From Rhizobiaceae bacterium (GTDB lineage: Bacteria > Pseudomonadota > Alphaproteobacteria > Rhizobiales > Rhizobiaceae): a stretch of DNA of 64,000 bases. Location of the stretch: positions 1 through 64,000 of the forward strand of contig JANQKQ010000040.1 in the NCBI GenBank assembly GCA_028281105.1. The letters are read 5' to 3'. Below are positions 28,183 through 37,668 of this stretch, in pieces. The notes below the pieces were generated by a model. The model searched no databases, was not told where the DNA came from, and saw only the letters and a list, made by a program, of their open reading frames with translations. Each line of letters opens with the position of its first letter. Position 1 is the first letter of the stretch. The translations under genes and the position numbers were made by a program.

Positions 28183-29780
28183 CGCATCATATCGGCCGCC
28201 TTCTCGGCGATCATAATGGTCGGTGCGTTGGTGTTCCCGCCGATCAGCGTCGGCATGATCGAAGCGTCCACCACCCGCAGGCCTTCGACGCCGCGCACGT
28301 GAAGCTGTGGGTCGACGACGGCCGTCTCGTCCACTCCCATGCGGCAGGTGCCGACGGGGTGATAGATCGTATCGGCGCGGGCCCGGATGTGGCCGATCCA
28401 TTCCTCGTCGCTTTCGATGCCTTCGGTATAGACTTCCCCGTGCCGGAACGGGGCCAGCGCCGGCGATTGCAAGATCCGCCGCGTCATCTTCGTGGCCTTG
28501 AGCAGCGCACGCAGATCGGCCTCATCGCTGAAATATCGCGGATCGATGCGCGGCGGCGACAGCGGGTCTGCGTCGGTGAGCCCGACCTCGCCCACCGAAC
28601 GCGGCCGCAGCACGCAGATGTGGCAACTGAAGCCATAGCCCCAATGCAGCGAGCGCGCGTGATCATCGGCGATGCCGATGACGAAATGCAGTTGAACGTC
28701 GGGACGGTCGAGCGCCGGGTCGGTCTTCACAAACGCTCCGGTCTCGGCATAGGGCGTGGCGATGAGCCCGGTGCCCGTGCGCCGCCACAGGCCGATCTGG
28801 CGCAAAATATTGATCGCGCCCGCCGGCCCGAATCCCAACAGGCTGGAGTCCTTCGACTTATAGATCAGCGTGAAATCGATGTGGTCGCGCAGGTTGCGGC
28901 CGACGCCGGGCAACTCATGGCGCACTTCGATCCCATGCCGCCCCAACTCGTCCGCCGGCCCGATGCCCGACAGCATCAGCAGTTGCGGCGAGTTGAACGC
29001 CCCGCCGCACAGCACGACCTCCCTGCCTGCGCTCACCGTCCTTTCCCTGCCCTTGTGCCGGTAGACCACGCCGCTCGCGCGCTTGCCCGCCATTTCGACC
29101 CGGCAGGCATGCGCCCGCGTCACGATGGTGAGATTCGGCCGGTGACGGTTAGGGTACAGATAGGCCGCCGCCGCCGAACAGCGTTCGCCCCGGCGCGCGG
29201 TGTCGTGGAATTGCGTCACCTGATAGTGGCCGGCGCCTTCCTGGGTTTCGCCGTTGAAGTCGCGATTGTGGCGGATCTGGTTCTGGCCGGCCGCCGCGAT
29301 AAAAGCCTCACCGATCGGGTGCGGCCGAGCCTGGTCGCAGACCTTTAGCGGCCCGTCTCCGCCATGCAGATCATCGCCGCCGCGCTCATTGCCCTCGGCC
29401 CGCTTGAAGTAGGGCAACACGTCTTGCCAGGCCCAGCCCTCGCAGCCGGCGGCCGCCCACCCGTCATAGTCCGACGGGTGGCCGCGCACATACAGCATGG
29501 CGTTGATCGCACTCGACCCGCCGAGCACGCGCCCGCGCGGCTGGTAGCCTTTGCGCCCGTTCAAGCCCGCCTGCGGCGCGGTCTCGTAGGCCCAGTTGTT
29601 GATGGCGATGGGCCGGCCGCGCAGCATGATCGCGAGAGCGGCGGGCGCGCGCACCAGAAGCCCGTCCCCGCGACCGCCGGCTTCCAGCAGGCAGACCGTC
29701 ACCGACGGATCCTCGCTCAGCCTGCCGGCCAGGGTGGCCCCGGCCGATCCGCCGCCGACGATCACGTAGTCGTATTTCAT
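28152..29780 (-). CDS. GMC family oxidoreductase (choline dehydrogenase-like)
   Basis: A 542-residue FAD-dependent alcohol or choline dehydrogenase-type enzyme. Features include the N-terminal YDYVIVGGGSAGATLAGRL site, GGSSAINAMLYVRG signature 1, signature 2 GAFNSPQLLMLSGIGP, and the C-terminal VDASIMPTLIGGNTNAPT segment near the catalytic His. Length is typical. It is transcribed alone; its stop lies inside the 3' end of the convergent PhnD-like gene. It need not be betA, since no betaine aldehyde dehydrogenase is nearby. Confidence 0.88.
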   Translation of the reverse strand: MKYDYVIVGGGSAGATLAGRLSEDPSVTVCLLEAGGRGDGLLVRAPAALAIMLRGRPIAINNWAYETAPQAGLNGRKGYQPRGRVLGGSSAINAMLYVRGHPSDYDGWAAAGCEGWAWQDVLPYFKRAEGNERGGDDLHGGDGPLKVCDQARPHPIGEAFIAAAGQNQIRHNRDFNGETQEGAGHYQVTQFHDTARRGERCSAAAAYLYPNRHRPNLTIVTRAHACRVEMAGKRASGVVYRHKGRERTVSAGREVVLCGGAFNSPQLLMLSGIGPADELGRHGIEVRHELPGVGRNLRDHIDFTLIYKSKDSSLLGFGPAGAINILRQIGLWRRTGTGLIATPYAETGAFVKTDPALDRPDVQLHFVIGIADDHARSLHWGYGFSCHICVLRPRSVGEVGLTDADPLSPPRIDPRYFSDEADLRALLKATKMTRRILQSPALAPFRHGEVYTEGIESDEEWIGHIRARADTIYHPVGTCRMGVDETAVVDPQLHVRGVEGLRVVDASIMPTLIGGNTNAPTIMIAEKAADMMRQAAKDFKTS

Positions 29781-29969
29781 CGCGATGCCCCGTCTGTTGG
29801 AAAACCATAGCTTGTCTCAGTCGCCTTTGAGTGGCAATTCGCGCCATCGACTTGACTTGATTTGGCGGCAGGCTCTATCGCAACCCCACGCCAGCAGGCG
29901 AACCTCGCCCAAACGACAATGACCGGCGGTTTGCCGGTCGCGCAATTTCGACGACCGTGGAGGTCGACC

Positions 29970-30848
29970 TTGATAAGCGACGAGCGACCTAGCAGCGCGG
30001 CACAGGCGGTTTCACCGCTGCTCGACCAGCTGTTGCAGGCCGGCCTGCTGGAGGCGTTCAGCGATCTGGCGCTCGCCGGCGCCAAGGCGGCGATGAAGCA
30101 CTATGGCCGGATCGGCGACGTCCGGCTCAAGGCGGACGCCACGCCGCTGACGGCGGCGGACCTGGAGGTCGACGAGATATTGTGCGCCGGGCTTGCCGCC
30201 CGCTTTCCCGAGATCGCGATTGTGACCGAGGAGCGGGCCGCGTCGCACGAGGCGGCGCAGGCGGAGCAACCCTTCTTCCTGATCGACCCGATCGACGGCA
30301 CCAAGGAGTTCATCGGCCGCCACGACGATTTCACCATCAACATCGCGCTGATCGAGAACGGCGATCCGGTCGCCGGCGTGGTCTGCGCCCCGGCTTTGGG
30401 CAGACTGTACGTCGCCGCCTCTGGCGTCGGTGCGCAGCAATGCTCGTTTACTTGCGCAAGCTCGACACCGGACCCGTCGCGGCCGGTGGAACCGCGCCGG
30501 CCGGATAACGAGAAGCTGACGGTGGTAGCGAGCCGTTCCCACCTGTCCGCGGCAACCCAGGCGTTCATCGACGCAAACCATGTTGACGAGCTCAAGTCGG
30601 TGGGCTCTTCGCTGAAGTTCTGCCTGGTCGCCTGCGGCAAGGCCGATCTCTATCCGAGATTCAGCCCGACCATGGAGTGGGACACGGCCGCCGGCCACGC
30701 GGTTCTCGCCGCCGCCGGAGGCATCGTCGCCGATATCGGCGGCGCGCCACTGAAATACGGCAAGCCGGACTTTCGCAACCCGTCCTTCATCGCCCACGCG
30801 CCCGGCGTGTCGTTTGCGACGCCCGGCGCAAGCGGAACGCTCGCGTGA
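29970..30848 (+). CDS. cysQ: 3'(2'),5'-bisphosphate nucleotidase CysQ
   Basis: A 292-residue inositol-phosphatase-fold enzyme that removes the 3' phosphate from PAP/PAPS and so controls sulfate activation. The metal motif [15 protein letters not shown] and the C-terminal [15 protein letters not shown] motif are both intact. The start is TTG 29970, decided by an excellent GGAGGT at 29959-29964; an ATG-type frame from 29862 has no such site. Its stop overlaps the cysD start (GTGA), so the three sulfate genes are translationally coupled. Confidence 0.9.
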   Translation: MISDERPSSAAQAVSPLLDQLLQAGLLEAFSDLALAGAKAAMKHYGRIGDVRLKADATPLTAADLEVDEILCAGLAARFPEIAIVTEERAASHEAAQAEQPFFLIDPIDGTKEFIGRHDDFTINIALIENGDPVAGVVCAPALGRLYVAASGVGAQQCSFTCASSTPDPSRPVEPRRPDNEKLTVVASRSHLSAATQAFIDANHVDELKSVGSSLKFCLVACGKADLYPRFSPTMEWDTAAGHAVLAAAGGIVADIGGAPLKYGKPDFRNPSFIAHAPGVSFATPGASGTLA

Positions 30849-31747
30849 GCGCGCTCGGCCATCTGCAGGCGCTGGAGGCGGAAGCCATCCACATCATGCG
30901 CGAGGTCGTCGCCGGCACCGACAAGCCGGTGATGCTGTATTCGATCGGCAAGGACAGCGCCGTGATGCTGCACCTGGCGAGGAAGGCGTTCCATCCGGCC
31001 AAGCCGCCGTTCCCGCTGCTGCACGTGGACACCACCTGGAAGTTTCGCCAGATGATCGAGTTCCGCGACCGCACCGCGCGCGAGATGGGCCTGGAGCTTA
31101 TCGTGCACATCAACCAGGACGGCGTGGCGCGCGGCATCAACCCGTTCGACCACGGCTCCGCCGTTCACACCGACATCATGAAGACCCAGGCGCTCAAGGA
31201 CGCGCTGGATAAGCACGGTTTCGACGCCGCGTTCGGCGGCGCGCGGCGCGATGAGGAAGCCTCGCGCGCCAAAGAGCGCATCTGCTCGTTCCGCACCGCC
31301 GATCACCGCTGGGACCCGCGCGCCCAGCGCCCGGAACTTTGGAAACTGTTCAACACCCGCCTCAGCCCCGGTGAATCGGTGCGCGTCTTTCCCCTGTCCA
31401 ATTGGACCGAGGCCGACATCTGGCTCTACATCGAAGCCGAGGACATCCCCGTCGTGCCGCTCTACTTCGCCGCCGTCCGCCCGGTCGTCGAGCGCGACGG
31501 CACGCTGATCATGGTTGACGACGAGCGCATGCCGCTCGCCGACGGCGAGACCCCAAAGATGCGCAAGGTGCGCTTCCGCACGCTGGGCTGCTATCCGTTG
31601 ACCGGTGCGGTCGAGAGCGAGGCGGCCACCGTTGCCGACATCGTTGCTGAGACCCAGGCGGCCACTTCTTCCGAGCGCCAGGGCCGGTTGATCGATACCG
31701 ACCAGGCCGCGTCGATGGAGATGAAGAAGCAGGAAGGGTATTTTTGA
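30845..31747 (+). CDS. cysD: Sulfate adenylyltransferase subunit 2 CysD
   Basis: A 300-residue ATP sulfurylase catalytic subunit that forms APS from ATP and sulfate together with CysN. The PP-loop variant [13 protein letters not shown] and the downstream [15 protein letters not shown] and WTEADIW blocks are characteristic. GTG 30845 overlaps the cysQ stop by 4 bases, and the 3' end overlaps cysNC. Length matches E. coli CysD. Confidence 0.95.
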   Translation: MSALGHLQALEAEAIHIMREVVAGTDKPVMLYSIGKDSAVMLHLARKAFHPAKPPFPLLHVDTTWKFRQMIEFRDRTAREMGLELIVHINQDGVARGINPFDHGSAVHTDIMKTQALKDALDKHGFDAAFGGARRDEEASRAKERICSFRTADHRWDPRAQRPELWKLFNTRLSPGESVRVFPLSNWTEADIWLYIEAEDIPVVPLYFAAVRPVVERDGTLIMVDDERMPLADGETPKMRKVRFRTLGCYPLTGAVESEAATVADIVAETQAATSSERQGRLIDTDQAASMEMKKQEGYF

Positions 31748-33636
31748 GCGTTATGGCCCAAGCCGCTGACAGATCCGATGCCCATGGCGGCAAATCGCTG
31801 CTGCGGTTCATCACCTGCGGCAGCGTCGACGACGGCAAGTCCACCCTGATCGGCCGACTGCTGCACGATTCCGCCCTGGTGTTGGAAGACCAGATGGCGA
31901 GGCTGGAGGCGGACTCCGCCAAGTTCGGCACCCAGGGCGCCGACATCGACTTCGCGCTGCTGGTCGACGGCCTGGCCGCCGAGCGCGAGCAGGGCATCAC
32001 CATAGACGTCGCCTGGCGCTATTTCGCCACCGCGCGGCGCAAGTTCATCGTCGCCGACACCCCCGGCCACGAGCAATATACCCGCAATATGGCCACCGGC
32101 GCTTCGACGACCGAACTCGCCGTGTTGCTGGTCGATGCGCGCAAGGGAATGACCACCCAGACCCGCCGGCACGCCACCATCGTGAGTTTGATGGGCGTGC
32201 GCCACCTGGTGCTGGCGGTCAACAAGATGGACCTGGTCGACTTCGACGAAGCCCGTTTCCGCGAGATCGAGGCCGATTTCTCCGACTTCGTCGCCCGGCT
32301 GGCCGACGACAAGGCCGCGGTCACGAGCATCCCGATCTCCGCGTTGAAGGGAGACAACGTCACCACCGCCAGCGAACACATGCCCTGGTACGACGGGCCG
32401 ACGGTGGTCGCCCACCTGGAAACGATCGACGTCGCCAGCGACCGGGCAGGCGAGCCGTTCCGCCTGCCGGTGCAGCTGGCGGTGCGCCCCGACCAGAGCT
32501 TTCGCGGCTTCGCCGGGCAGCTGTCGAGCGGGAGCGTCGCGGCCGGCGACGCCGTGGCCGTCCTGCCGTCGGGCCGCAAATCCGTCGTGAAGTCGATCGT
32601 CACCATGGACGGCGAACTGGAAACGGCGGTGGCCGGCCAGTCGGTGACGCTGACGCTGGAAGACGAGATCGACGTGGCGCGCGGCGATGTCTTCTGCCCG
32701 CCCGATGTGCCCGCCGGCGTGGCCAACCAGTTCGAGGTCACGCTGATCTGGATGGGCGACGAGCCGATGCTGCCTGGCCGGCCCTATGCCTTCAAGCTCG
32801 CCAGCGCCAACGCGCGCGCCACGATCACCTCGCTGAAACACGCCATCAACGTCAACACCGGCGAGAAGCTGGCGGCCAGCAAGCTGGAATTGAACGAGAT
32901 CGCCACCTGTAATATCTCACTCGACCGCCGCATCGCCTTCGATGCCTATAGCGACAATCGCGACATCGGCGGCTTCATCCTGATCGACCGGCTCACCAAT
33001 CATACCGTCGGCGCCGGCATGATCCACTTTGCGCTGCGCCGCTCCTCCAACATCCAGTGGCAGAGCCTGGACGTGGACAAGCGAGCCCGCGCCGCGATGA
33101 AGGACCAGCGCTCGGCGATCCTGTGGTTCACCGGCCTGTCGGGCGCCGGCAAGTCCACCATCGCCAACCTGGTGGAGAAGAAGCTCGCCGCCATGGGCAA
33201 GCACACCTACACGCTGGACGGCGACAATGTGCGCCACGGCCTCAACCGCGACCTGGGCTTCACCGACGCCGACCGGGTCGAGAACATCCGCCGCATCGGC
33301 GAAGTCGCCCGGCTGATGATCGACGCCGGGCTGATCACGCTGGTCTCGTTCATCTCGCCGTTCCGCTCCGAGCGCCGGCTGGCGCGCGAGCTGGTGGGCG
33401 AGGGCGAGTTCATCGAAATTCACGTGGACACGCCCCTGGAAGTGGCCGAATCCCGAGACGTCAAGGGCCTCTACAAGAAAGCCCGGGCCGGCGAGATCAA
33501 GAACTTCACCGGTATCGACTCGCCCTACGAGCCGCCGCAGAACCCCGAAATCCGCGTCGACACCGCCGCCATGTCGGCCGAGGATGCGGCCGATGAGATC
33601 ATCGAGCATCTCGTGCGTGCGGGTATTATCGACTAG
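31744..33636 (+). CDS. cysNC: Bifunctional CysN/CysC: ATP sulfurylase GTPase subunit and APS kinase
   Basis: A 630-residue fusion. The N-terminal elongation-factor-like GTPase has G1 GSVDDGKST (26-34), [11 protein letters not shown] and NKMD. The C-terminal APS kinase domain begins near residue 450, with Walker [10 protein letters not shown] near 465 and [15 protein letters not shown]. The protein drives APS formation with GTP and then phosphorylates it to PAPS. TTG 31744 overlaps the cysD stop and has GGAAGGG at good spacing; ATG 31753 is an alternative. Such NodQ/CysNC fusions are common in Rhizobiales. Confidence 0.95.
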   Translation: MSVMAQAADRSDAHGGKSLLRFITCGSVDDGKSTLIGRLLHDSALVLEDQMARLEADSAKFGTQGADIDFALLVDGLAAEREQGITIDVAWRYFATARRKFIVADTPGHEQYTRNMATGASTTELAVLLVDARKGMTTQTRRHATIVSLMGVRHLVLAVNKMDLVDFDEARFREIEADFSDFVARLADDKAAVTSIPISALKGDNVTTASEHMPWYDGPTVVAHLETIDVASDRAGEPFRLPVQLAVRPDQSFRGFAGQLSSGSVAAGDAVAVLPSGRKSVVKSIVTMDGELETAVAGQSVTLTLEDEIDVARGDVFCPPDVPAGVANQFEVTLIWMGDEPMLPGRPYAFKLASANARATITSLKHAINVNTGEKLAASKLELNEIATCNISLDRRIAFDAYSDNRDIGGFILIDRLTNHTVGAGMIHFALRRSSNIQWQSLDVDKRARAAMKDQRSAILWFTGLSGAGKSTIANLVEKKLAAMGKHTYTLDGDNVRHGLNRDLGFTDADRVENIRRIGEVARLMIDAGLITLVSFISPFRSERRLARELVGEGEFIEIHVDTPLEVAESRDVKGLYKKARAGEIKNFTGIDSPYEPPQNPEIRVDTAAMSAEDAADEIIEHLVRAGIID

Positions 33637-33662
33637 GTTTTCTAGTGTTCGGCTAGCGCCAA

Positions 33663-34068
33663 CCCCCCTCTGCCCGCTGATGCCGACATCTCCCCCGCAA
33701 AAGGGAGAGATTGGGCCTCGCCACGCTCTCCTCCCGTCACCCCGGCGAAGGCCGGGGTCCAGGTGCGCCTCGGCGGGTTCGTGGTTTGCTGGGGATTTCC
33801 GCATCTCAATTTAGTCATCCTCGGGCTTATCCCGAGGACCCGAAGCCCGGGCGCTGTGGCGTGTGGCCTCTGGGTCCTCGCCACAGGGGCGAGGATGACC
33901 AGGTGGAGAGGTTCAACCAAGGGCAACCCGCACCGAGCAAGCGGTGATGCATCTGGATCCCGGCCTTCGCCGGGATGACGGTGGTGGGTGGGGCGATGGC
34001 CGTGCCCCACCCTCCGATTCCCCCCCCTTGCGGAGGAGATGTCCCGAAGGGACAGAGGGGGCGAGAGG
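33663..34068. repeat. Four-layer nested palindromic mosaic, copy C
   Basis: This fills the 470-nt gap after cysNC. From outside in, inverted partners are: CCCCCCTCTG (33664) with CAGAGGGGG (34052); ACATCTCC (33684) with GGAGATGT (34035); GTCACCCCGGCGAAGGC (33736) with GCCTTCGCCGGGATGAC (to 33979); and GTCATCCTCGGGC (33814) with GGGGCGAGGATGAC (to 33899). Each layer has its own hairpins, and each belongs to a repeat family seen elsewhere in the window. No coding potential is evident. Confidence 0.8.
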
Positions 34069-34082
34069 CCACTTGACTCTCC

Positions 34083-34115
34083 GTAAGTATCTGCTTACCG
34101 TAAGTCATGCCTTAC
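34083..34115. promoter_or_regulatory. Tandem ArsR-type operators overlapping the start codon
   Basis: Two identical-design palindromes, GTAAG-N6-CTTAC, occupy 34083-34098 and 34100-34115 with a 17-bp repeat. The second contains the ATG of the ArsR-family gene in its spacer. The arrangement is as expected for autorepression by a dimeric winged-helix regulator. Confidence 0.7.
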
Positions 34116-34445
34116 GAAGAGTCTCTGTCCGCCCTTTCCGACCCCACCCGCCGGCGGGTGTTTGAAAGCCTGCGGGGCGGCGGCCTGTCCGTTTCCCAGA
34201 TCGCCCGGCGCATGCCGGTCAGCCGCCCGGCCGTATCCCAGCATCTCAAGGTGCTGTACGCGGCCGGCCTGGTGCGCGCGCGCGCGGCCGGCACCGCCCG
34301 CATTTATACCGTGCGCCGCGAGGGCCTGGTCGAGCTGCGCGCTTATTTGGACGGGTTCTGGGACGATGTACTGGACGCATACGCGCAAGCGGCCAACCAG
34401 CAAACGGGAGAAGCAGATGATTCCACCGGTAAAGAAGACGATTGA
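34107..34445 (+). CDS. ArsR family winged-helix regulator
   Basis: A 112-residue regulator, almost entirely one HTH_5/HTH_20 domain: LSDPTRRRVFESLRGGGLSV, then the recognition region RMPVSRPAVSQHLKVL. It lacks Cys pairs for metal sensing. Regulators of this kind are commonly paired with an SRPBCC protein, as here: the partner gene starts at 34417 and overlaps by 29 bp. Its own start codon lies inside a candidate operator. No ribosome site is evident, because the operator occupies that position. Confidence 0.9.
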   Translation: MPYEESLSALSDPTRRRVFESLRGGGLSVSQIARRMPVSRPAVSQHLKVLYAAGLVRARAAGTARIYTVRREGLVELRAYLDGFWDDVLDAYAQAANQQTGEADDSTGKEDD

Positions 34446-34872
34446 GGTCGGCTGCGATCCCGCCGCCGCGTTCGAGCTGTTCGTCGCAAAGACCGCGACC
34501 TGGTGGCCGCTGGGCAGCCATTCGGTCTCGGCGATGGACGGCAAGACCGCCAAGGCGGTGACCATCGAGGGCAAGGTTGGCGGTCGCATTCTGGAGACCG
34601 GCCACGACGATAAGGTGCATAGCTGGGGCTCCGTCACCCACTTCGAGCCGGGCCGCAAATTGGTGCTCGCCTGGCACATCAACACGCCGGCGGAAGAGGC
34701 CAGCGAAGTCGAGGTGAATTTCGTCGCGCTCGATGGCGGCCGCACGCGGGTCGATCTGGAACACCGCAACTGGGAGCGCGTCGGCGACAATGCCGCGCAA
34801 GCGCGCGAAAGCTACAACACCGGCTGGGTCGGCGTGTTCGAGGAGGCCTATGCCGGCGCCTGCGCGGCTTGA
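34417..34872 (+). CDS. SRPBCC (AHSA1/START-like) domain protein
   Basis: A 151-residue single-domain protein of the AHSA1/CalC branch: IEVGCDPAAAFELF at the start, WWPLGSHS, GGRILE and a C-terminal amphipathic helix with GWVGVFEEAY. These small hydrophobic-cavity proteins bind ligands; no enzymatic residue is identifiable. ATG 34417 with GGGAGAAG upstream is chosen over the longer frame. It is coupled to the ArsR regulator by overlap. Confidence 0.88.
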   Translation: MIPPVKKTIEVGCDPAAAFELFVAKTATWWPLGSHSVSAMDGKTAKAVTIEGKVGGRILETGHDDKVHSWGSVTHFEPGRKLVLAWHINTPAEEASEVEVNFVALDGGRTRVDLEHRNWERVGDNAAQARESYNTGWVGVFEEAYAGACAA

Positions 34873-34968
34873 GCCGGTGGGGCCGGCGCGCCCCGGATTT
34901 TTCCGTGACCCGGATCGGCCGTTGCCATAGGCTGCCGCCCGAGGCAAACCGCCGTGTGGAGACAGTCT

Positions 34969-35571
34969 ATGTACAAGCTGATCGGCTCGCCCAAGTCCCG
35001 GGCGTTTCGGGTGATGTGGATGTTCGAGGAACTGGGCGTCGACTATGAGATGGAGCCGGCGCGGCCCCATTCCGAACCGGTGCTGAAGGTCAACCCGGCC
35101 GGCAAGGTGCCCGTGTTGCAGGTGGGCGACGACGCGGTGATCGACTCGGCGGCGATCGTGCAATATCTGGCCGACGCCCACGGCCGCTTCACCCACAGGC
35201 CGGGCACGATCGAGCGCGCGCGACAGGACAGTTTCCTGCATTTCGGCCTCGACGACATGGACGGCATCTGCTGGACGGCGGCCAAGCACACCTTCATCTT
35301 CCCCGAGGCCAGGCGGTGCCAGGGAGTCAAAGAATCCTGCGCCTGGGACTGGGACAACGCCATGGCGGCGTTCGCCAAGCGGCTGGGCGACGGTGACGAC
35401 TATGTGATGGGCGACGAGTTCACCGTCCCCGACCTCATCATCGGCCACTGCGCCGGCTGGGCCAGGAACTCCGGTTTCGCCTGGCCCGATGGCAGGGTCG
35501 GCGCCTATTTCGAGCGGGTGCGCTCGCGGCCGGCGTTCTTGAAGGCTTGGGAGATTCGTGAGAATTCGTGA
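34969..35571 (+). CDS. Glutathione S-transferase family protein
   Basis: A 200-residue protein with a thioredoxin-like N-terminal domain (KLIGSPKSRAFRVMWMFEEL, then NPAGKVPVLQVGD with the cis-Pro, and the glutathione-binding DSAAIVQYL) and an all-helical C-terminal domain. Ser of SPKSRAF is a candidate catalytic residue. ATG 34969 is preferred over GTG 34954. The acceptor substrate is unknown. Confidence 0.88.
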   Translation: MYKLIGSPKSRAFRVMWMFEELGVDYEMEPARPHSEPVLKVNPAGKVPVLQVGDDAVIDSAAIVQYLADAHGRFTHRPGTIERARQDSFLHFGLDDMDGICWTAAKHTFIFPEARRCQGVKESCAWDWDNAMAAFAKRLGDGDDYVMGDEFTVPDLIIGHCAGWARNSGFAWPDGRVGAYFERVRSRPAFLKAWEIRENS

Positions 35572-35601
35572 TCGAGTGGTCTCCGGGCGACGGCTTGGTT
35601 T

Positions 35602-35786
35602 ACCCCCACCGCTGACCTCTCCCACAAGGGGGAGGGGGACCTGGGCGGTGCCACCCTCTCCGCCGTCATCCTCGGGCTTGTCCCGAGGATCCAACCTGCC
35701 ATCCACGCTGAATGCGCCGCCGATCGCATTAGATCCTCACCACAAGGGCGAGGATGACGCAGGTGGACTTGGGCAGGGTGGGGGTA
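35602..35786. repeat. Composite nested palindromic element, copy D
   Basis: This fills most of the 325-nt gap 35572-35896. The inner bipartite element (35665-35758) has halves with CCTCGGGCTTGTCCCGAGG and CCTCACCACAAGGGCGAGG. Its central spacer shares GATCGCATTAGATCCTC with copy B. Outer arms include CTCCCACAAGGGGGAGG and GGGTGGGGG. Nothing coding is visible. Confidence 0.7.
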
Positions 35787-35896
35787 AGACAACGCCAAAA
35801 ACCCAAAACCGGCGCCGCCCGCCGCATTATCGGTTTCTACCCGTCGCCCTCCCAGTGTATGGGTAAACTCCCACATCGACACCGGCGAGCACACCC

Positions 35897-36724
35897 ATGA
35901 CCGACAAACCCGCATCCGCCTTCCGCAAGCTGCATCAGCCCGGCAATCCGTTCATCCTGGCCAACGCCTGGGATGCCGGCTCGGCCAAGGTGCTCGCCGC
36001 GCTCGGCGCCAAGGCGATCGCGACGACTTCGGCAGGCCACGCCTTCGTGCTGGGCACCAGGGACATGGGCCACATCACCCGCGACCAGTCGCTCGACCAC
36101 GCCAGGGAATTGATCGCGGCGACGCCCCTGCCGGTGAGCGGCGATTTCGAGAACGGCTACGGGCGCGAGCCGGAGACGGTCGCCGAGACCGTTCGGCTGG
36201 CGGCGCAGGCGGGTCTCGCCGGTTGCTCGATCGAGGACACGGACTTGCCCGATGCCGCACCCTACGACTTCGCCTTCGCGGTCGAGCGCATCGAGGCCGC
36301 GGTGGCCGCGTGCAAGGATCTTCCCGAAGATTTCGTGCTATGCGCCCGCGCCGACGGCATGCTGACCGGAACCTATGACACCGACGAGGCGATCCGCCGT
36401 CTGCAGGCGTTCGAAAAGGCCGGCGCCGATCTGCTCTACGCGCCGATGCCGCCTTCCATGGACGATCTTGCGCGCATCTGTTCGGCCGTCGATGCGCCGG
36501 TCAACGCGCTGGCCGCCGGCCGCTTCGTCAACTATTCGCTGGCGCAGTTCGCCGATATCGGCGTCGCGCGGGTCAGCCTCGGCTCGGCGCTGGCCCGCGT
36601 CACCCACGCCGCCATCATCAACGCCGCCGGCCCGATGCTGGAAGCGGGCGACTTCATCGGACTGAAGGCGGGTGTCGGCGGAGGCAAGGTCGACGCCCTG
36701 CTAGACGCCGGCGGGCGGGGCTAG
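35897..36724 (+). CDS. Isocitrate lyase/PEP mutase family protein
   Basis: A 275-residue TIM-barrel enzyme of the ICL/PEPM superfamily (PrpB and oxaloacetate-decarboxylase relatives). It shows ANAWDAGSAKVL, TTSAGHAFVLG, the metal/acid region SGDFENGYG and SIEDTDLPD. It lacks the KKCGH loop of true isocitrate lyases. Reactions in the family cleave or rearrange C-C or P-C bonds of small oxo acids; the substrate here is unknown. The TAG stop is supplied by the end of the repeat 36721-36825. Confidence 0.82.
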   Translation: MTDKPASAFRKLHQPGNPFILANAWDAGSAKVLAALGAKAIATTSAGHAFVLGTRDMGHITRDQSLDHARELIAATPLPVSGDFENGYGREPETVAETVRLAAQAGLAGCSIEDTDLPDAAPYDFAFAVERIEAAVAACKDLPEDFVLCARADGMLTGTYDTDEAIRRLQAFEKAGADLLYAPMPPSMDDLARICSAVDAPVNALAAGRFVNYSLAQFADIGVARVSLGSALARVTHAAIINAAGPMLEAGDFIGLKAGVGGGKVDALLDAGGRG

Positions 36725-36825
36725 AGCCTTTTCGGTTTTGATGGAATCAAAACCGGGCTCTATCTCTTTGTTTTGCGCACTTTCGCGAGCGCAAAAGTCT
36801 GCAACTTTTGCTGAAAGTGCTCTAG
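36721..36825. repeat. CTAGAGC...GCTCTAG palindromic element between convergent genes
   Basis: The 105-bp element begins CTAGAGC and ends GCTCTAG. It holds two hairpins: CGGTTTTGAT-GGA-ATCAAAACCG (36733-36755), and GCACTTTC...GAAAGTGC (36777-36820) with inner GCAAAAGT/ACTTTTGC arms. Its terminal CTAG tetranucleotides supply the TAG stop codons of both flanking convergent genes. The AT-rich hairpins could serve as a bidirectional terminator. Similar elements are common in Rhizobiales genomes (from memory). Confidence 0.75.
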
Positions 36826-37547
36826 CCGTAGATGCGTCGCATATCCGGCTTTTCTACCGTGAAGTAATGCACCCAGATATAGGCGTGGCTGAATGCGGCT
36901 GCGATCAGCGCGGCCGTTGACTGCAGAGCCAGGCCCGGAATCCACAACCCGGCGATCCCGAACACGTACATTCCATTGCTGGTGTATTTGAAGATGCCGT
37001 CGCGCACGAACGGCCAGTTGCGGGCGTCGGGGTCGAAGTGGTCGATGCCGAAGGCGCGGCGGAAACCGAAATACGTCTTGACCGAATAAAACAGGTAGAC
37101 GGCCGGGACGGCGATGATCGCGGCCAGCAGATAGCCCAGCCAGGGATCCATGGCCAGCGAGCCGCGGTTCGCCACCGCAAGCAAGGTGATGATCACGAAC
37201 CGGGCGGCGAACAGCACCGCGAATATCGTCGCGTAGATCCGAAACGCGCGCTCGGTTCCACCCATCCAGCCGGTGAGCCGGCGGCCATGCAGTTCGAGCC
37301 GCCACGCAAGCCATACGAACAGCTGGTGGGCGATCGTATCGGCGAGTAGGAGGACGAACCAGACCCGCGTGGAAACGCCGAACAGCGAGCCGTCCATCGC
37401 TCCATCGACGCCCGCCAGCCAGATCGTTGCCGCCAGCAGCGCCACCAGGAGAAAAGCGTGCGCCAGCTGTCCTTCGAACAGCGACGAAGATTGCGAAGAT
37501 GTGTCGCTTCGGTTCACGATTGCCGGTTTCCAGGCCCGGCCCGGCAT
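36822..37547 (-). CDS. PEMT/ICMT-like integral membrane protein (putative methyltransferase)
   Basis: A roughly 241-residue membrane protein with about five to six hydrophobic helices. The C-terminal part, VRDGIFKYTSNGMYVFGIAG...HYFTVEKPDMRRIYG, resembles the phospholipid or isoprenylcysteine methyltransferase fold, in which this end binds SAM at the membrane face. Start is uncertain (ATG 37547, or GTG 37565), since no ribosome site stands out. The stop codon lies in the repeat 36721-36825. Substrate unknown. Confidence 0.72.
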   Translation of the reverse strand: MPGRAWKPAIVNRSDTSSQSSSLFEGQLAHAFLLVALLAATIWLAGVDGAMDGSLFGVSTRVWFVLLLADTIAHQLFVWLAWRLELHGRRLTGWMGGTERAFRIYATIFAVLFAARFVIITLLAVANRGSLAMDPWLGYLLAAIIAVPAVYLFYSVKTYFGFRRAFGIDHFDPDARNWPFVRDGIFKYTSNGMYVFGIAGLWIPGLALQSTAALIAAAFSHAYIWVHYFTVEKPDMRRIYG

Positions 37548-37668
37548 CGCGTGGCGAGCAGCCACACCGGCCCAGGGTGATGTTTGCGCTCACGCTATCC
37601 TATCAGGAACCCATGCGCAAAGGACAGTCCGCGGGCCGTCCGCCCCACAGGTTGAGCGCGAGAACCGC

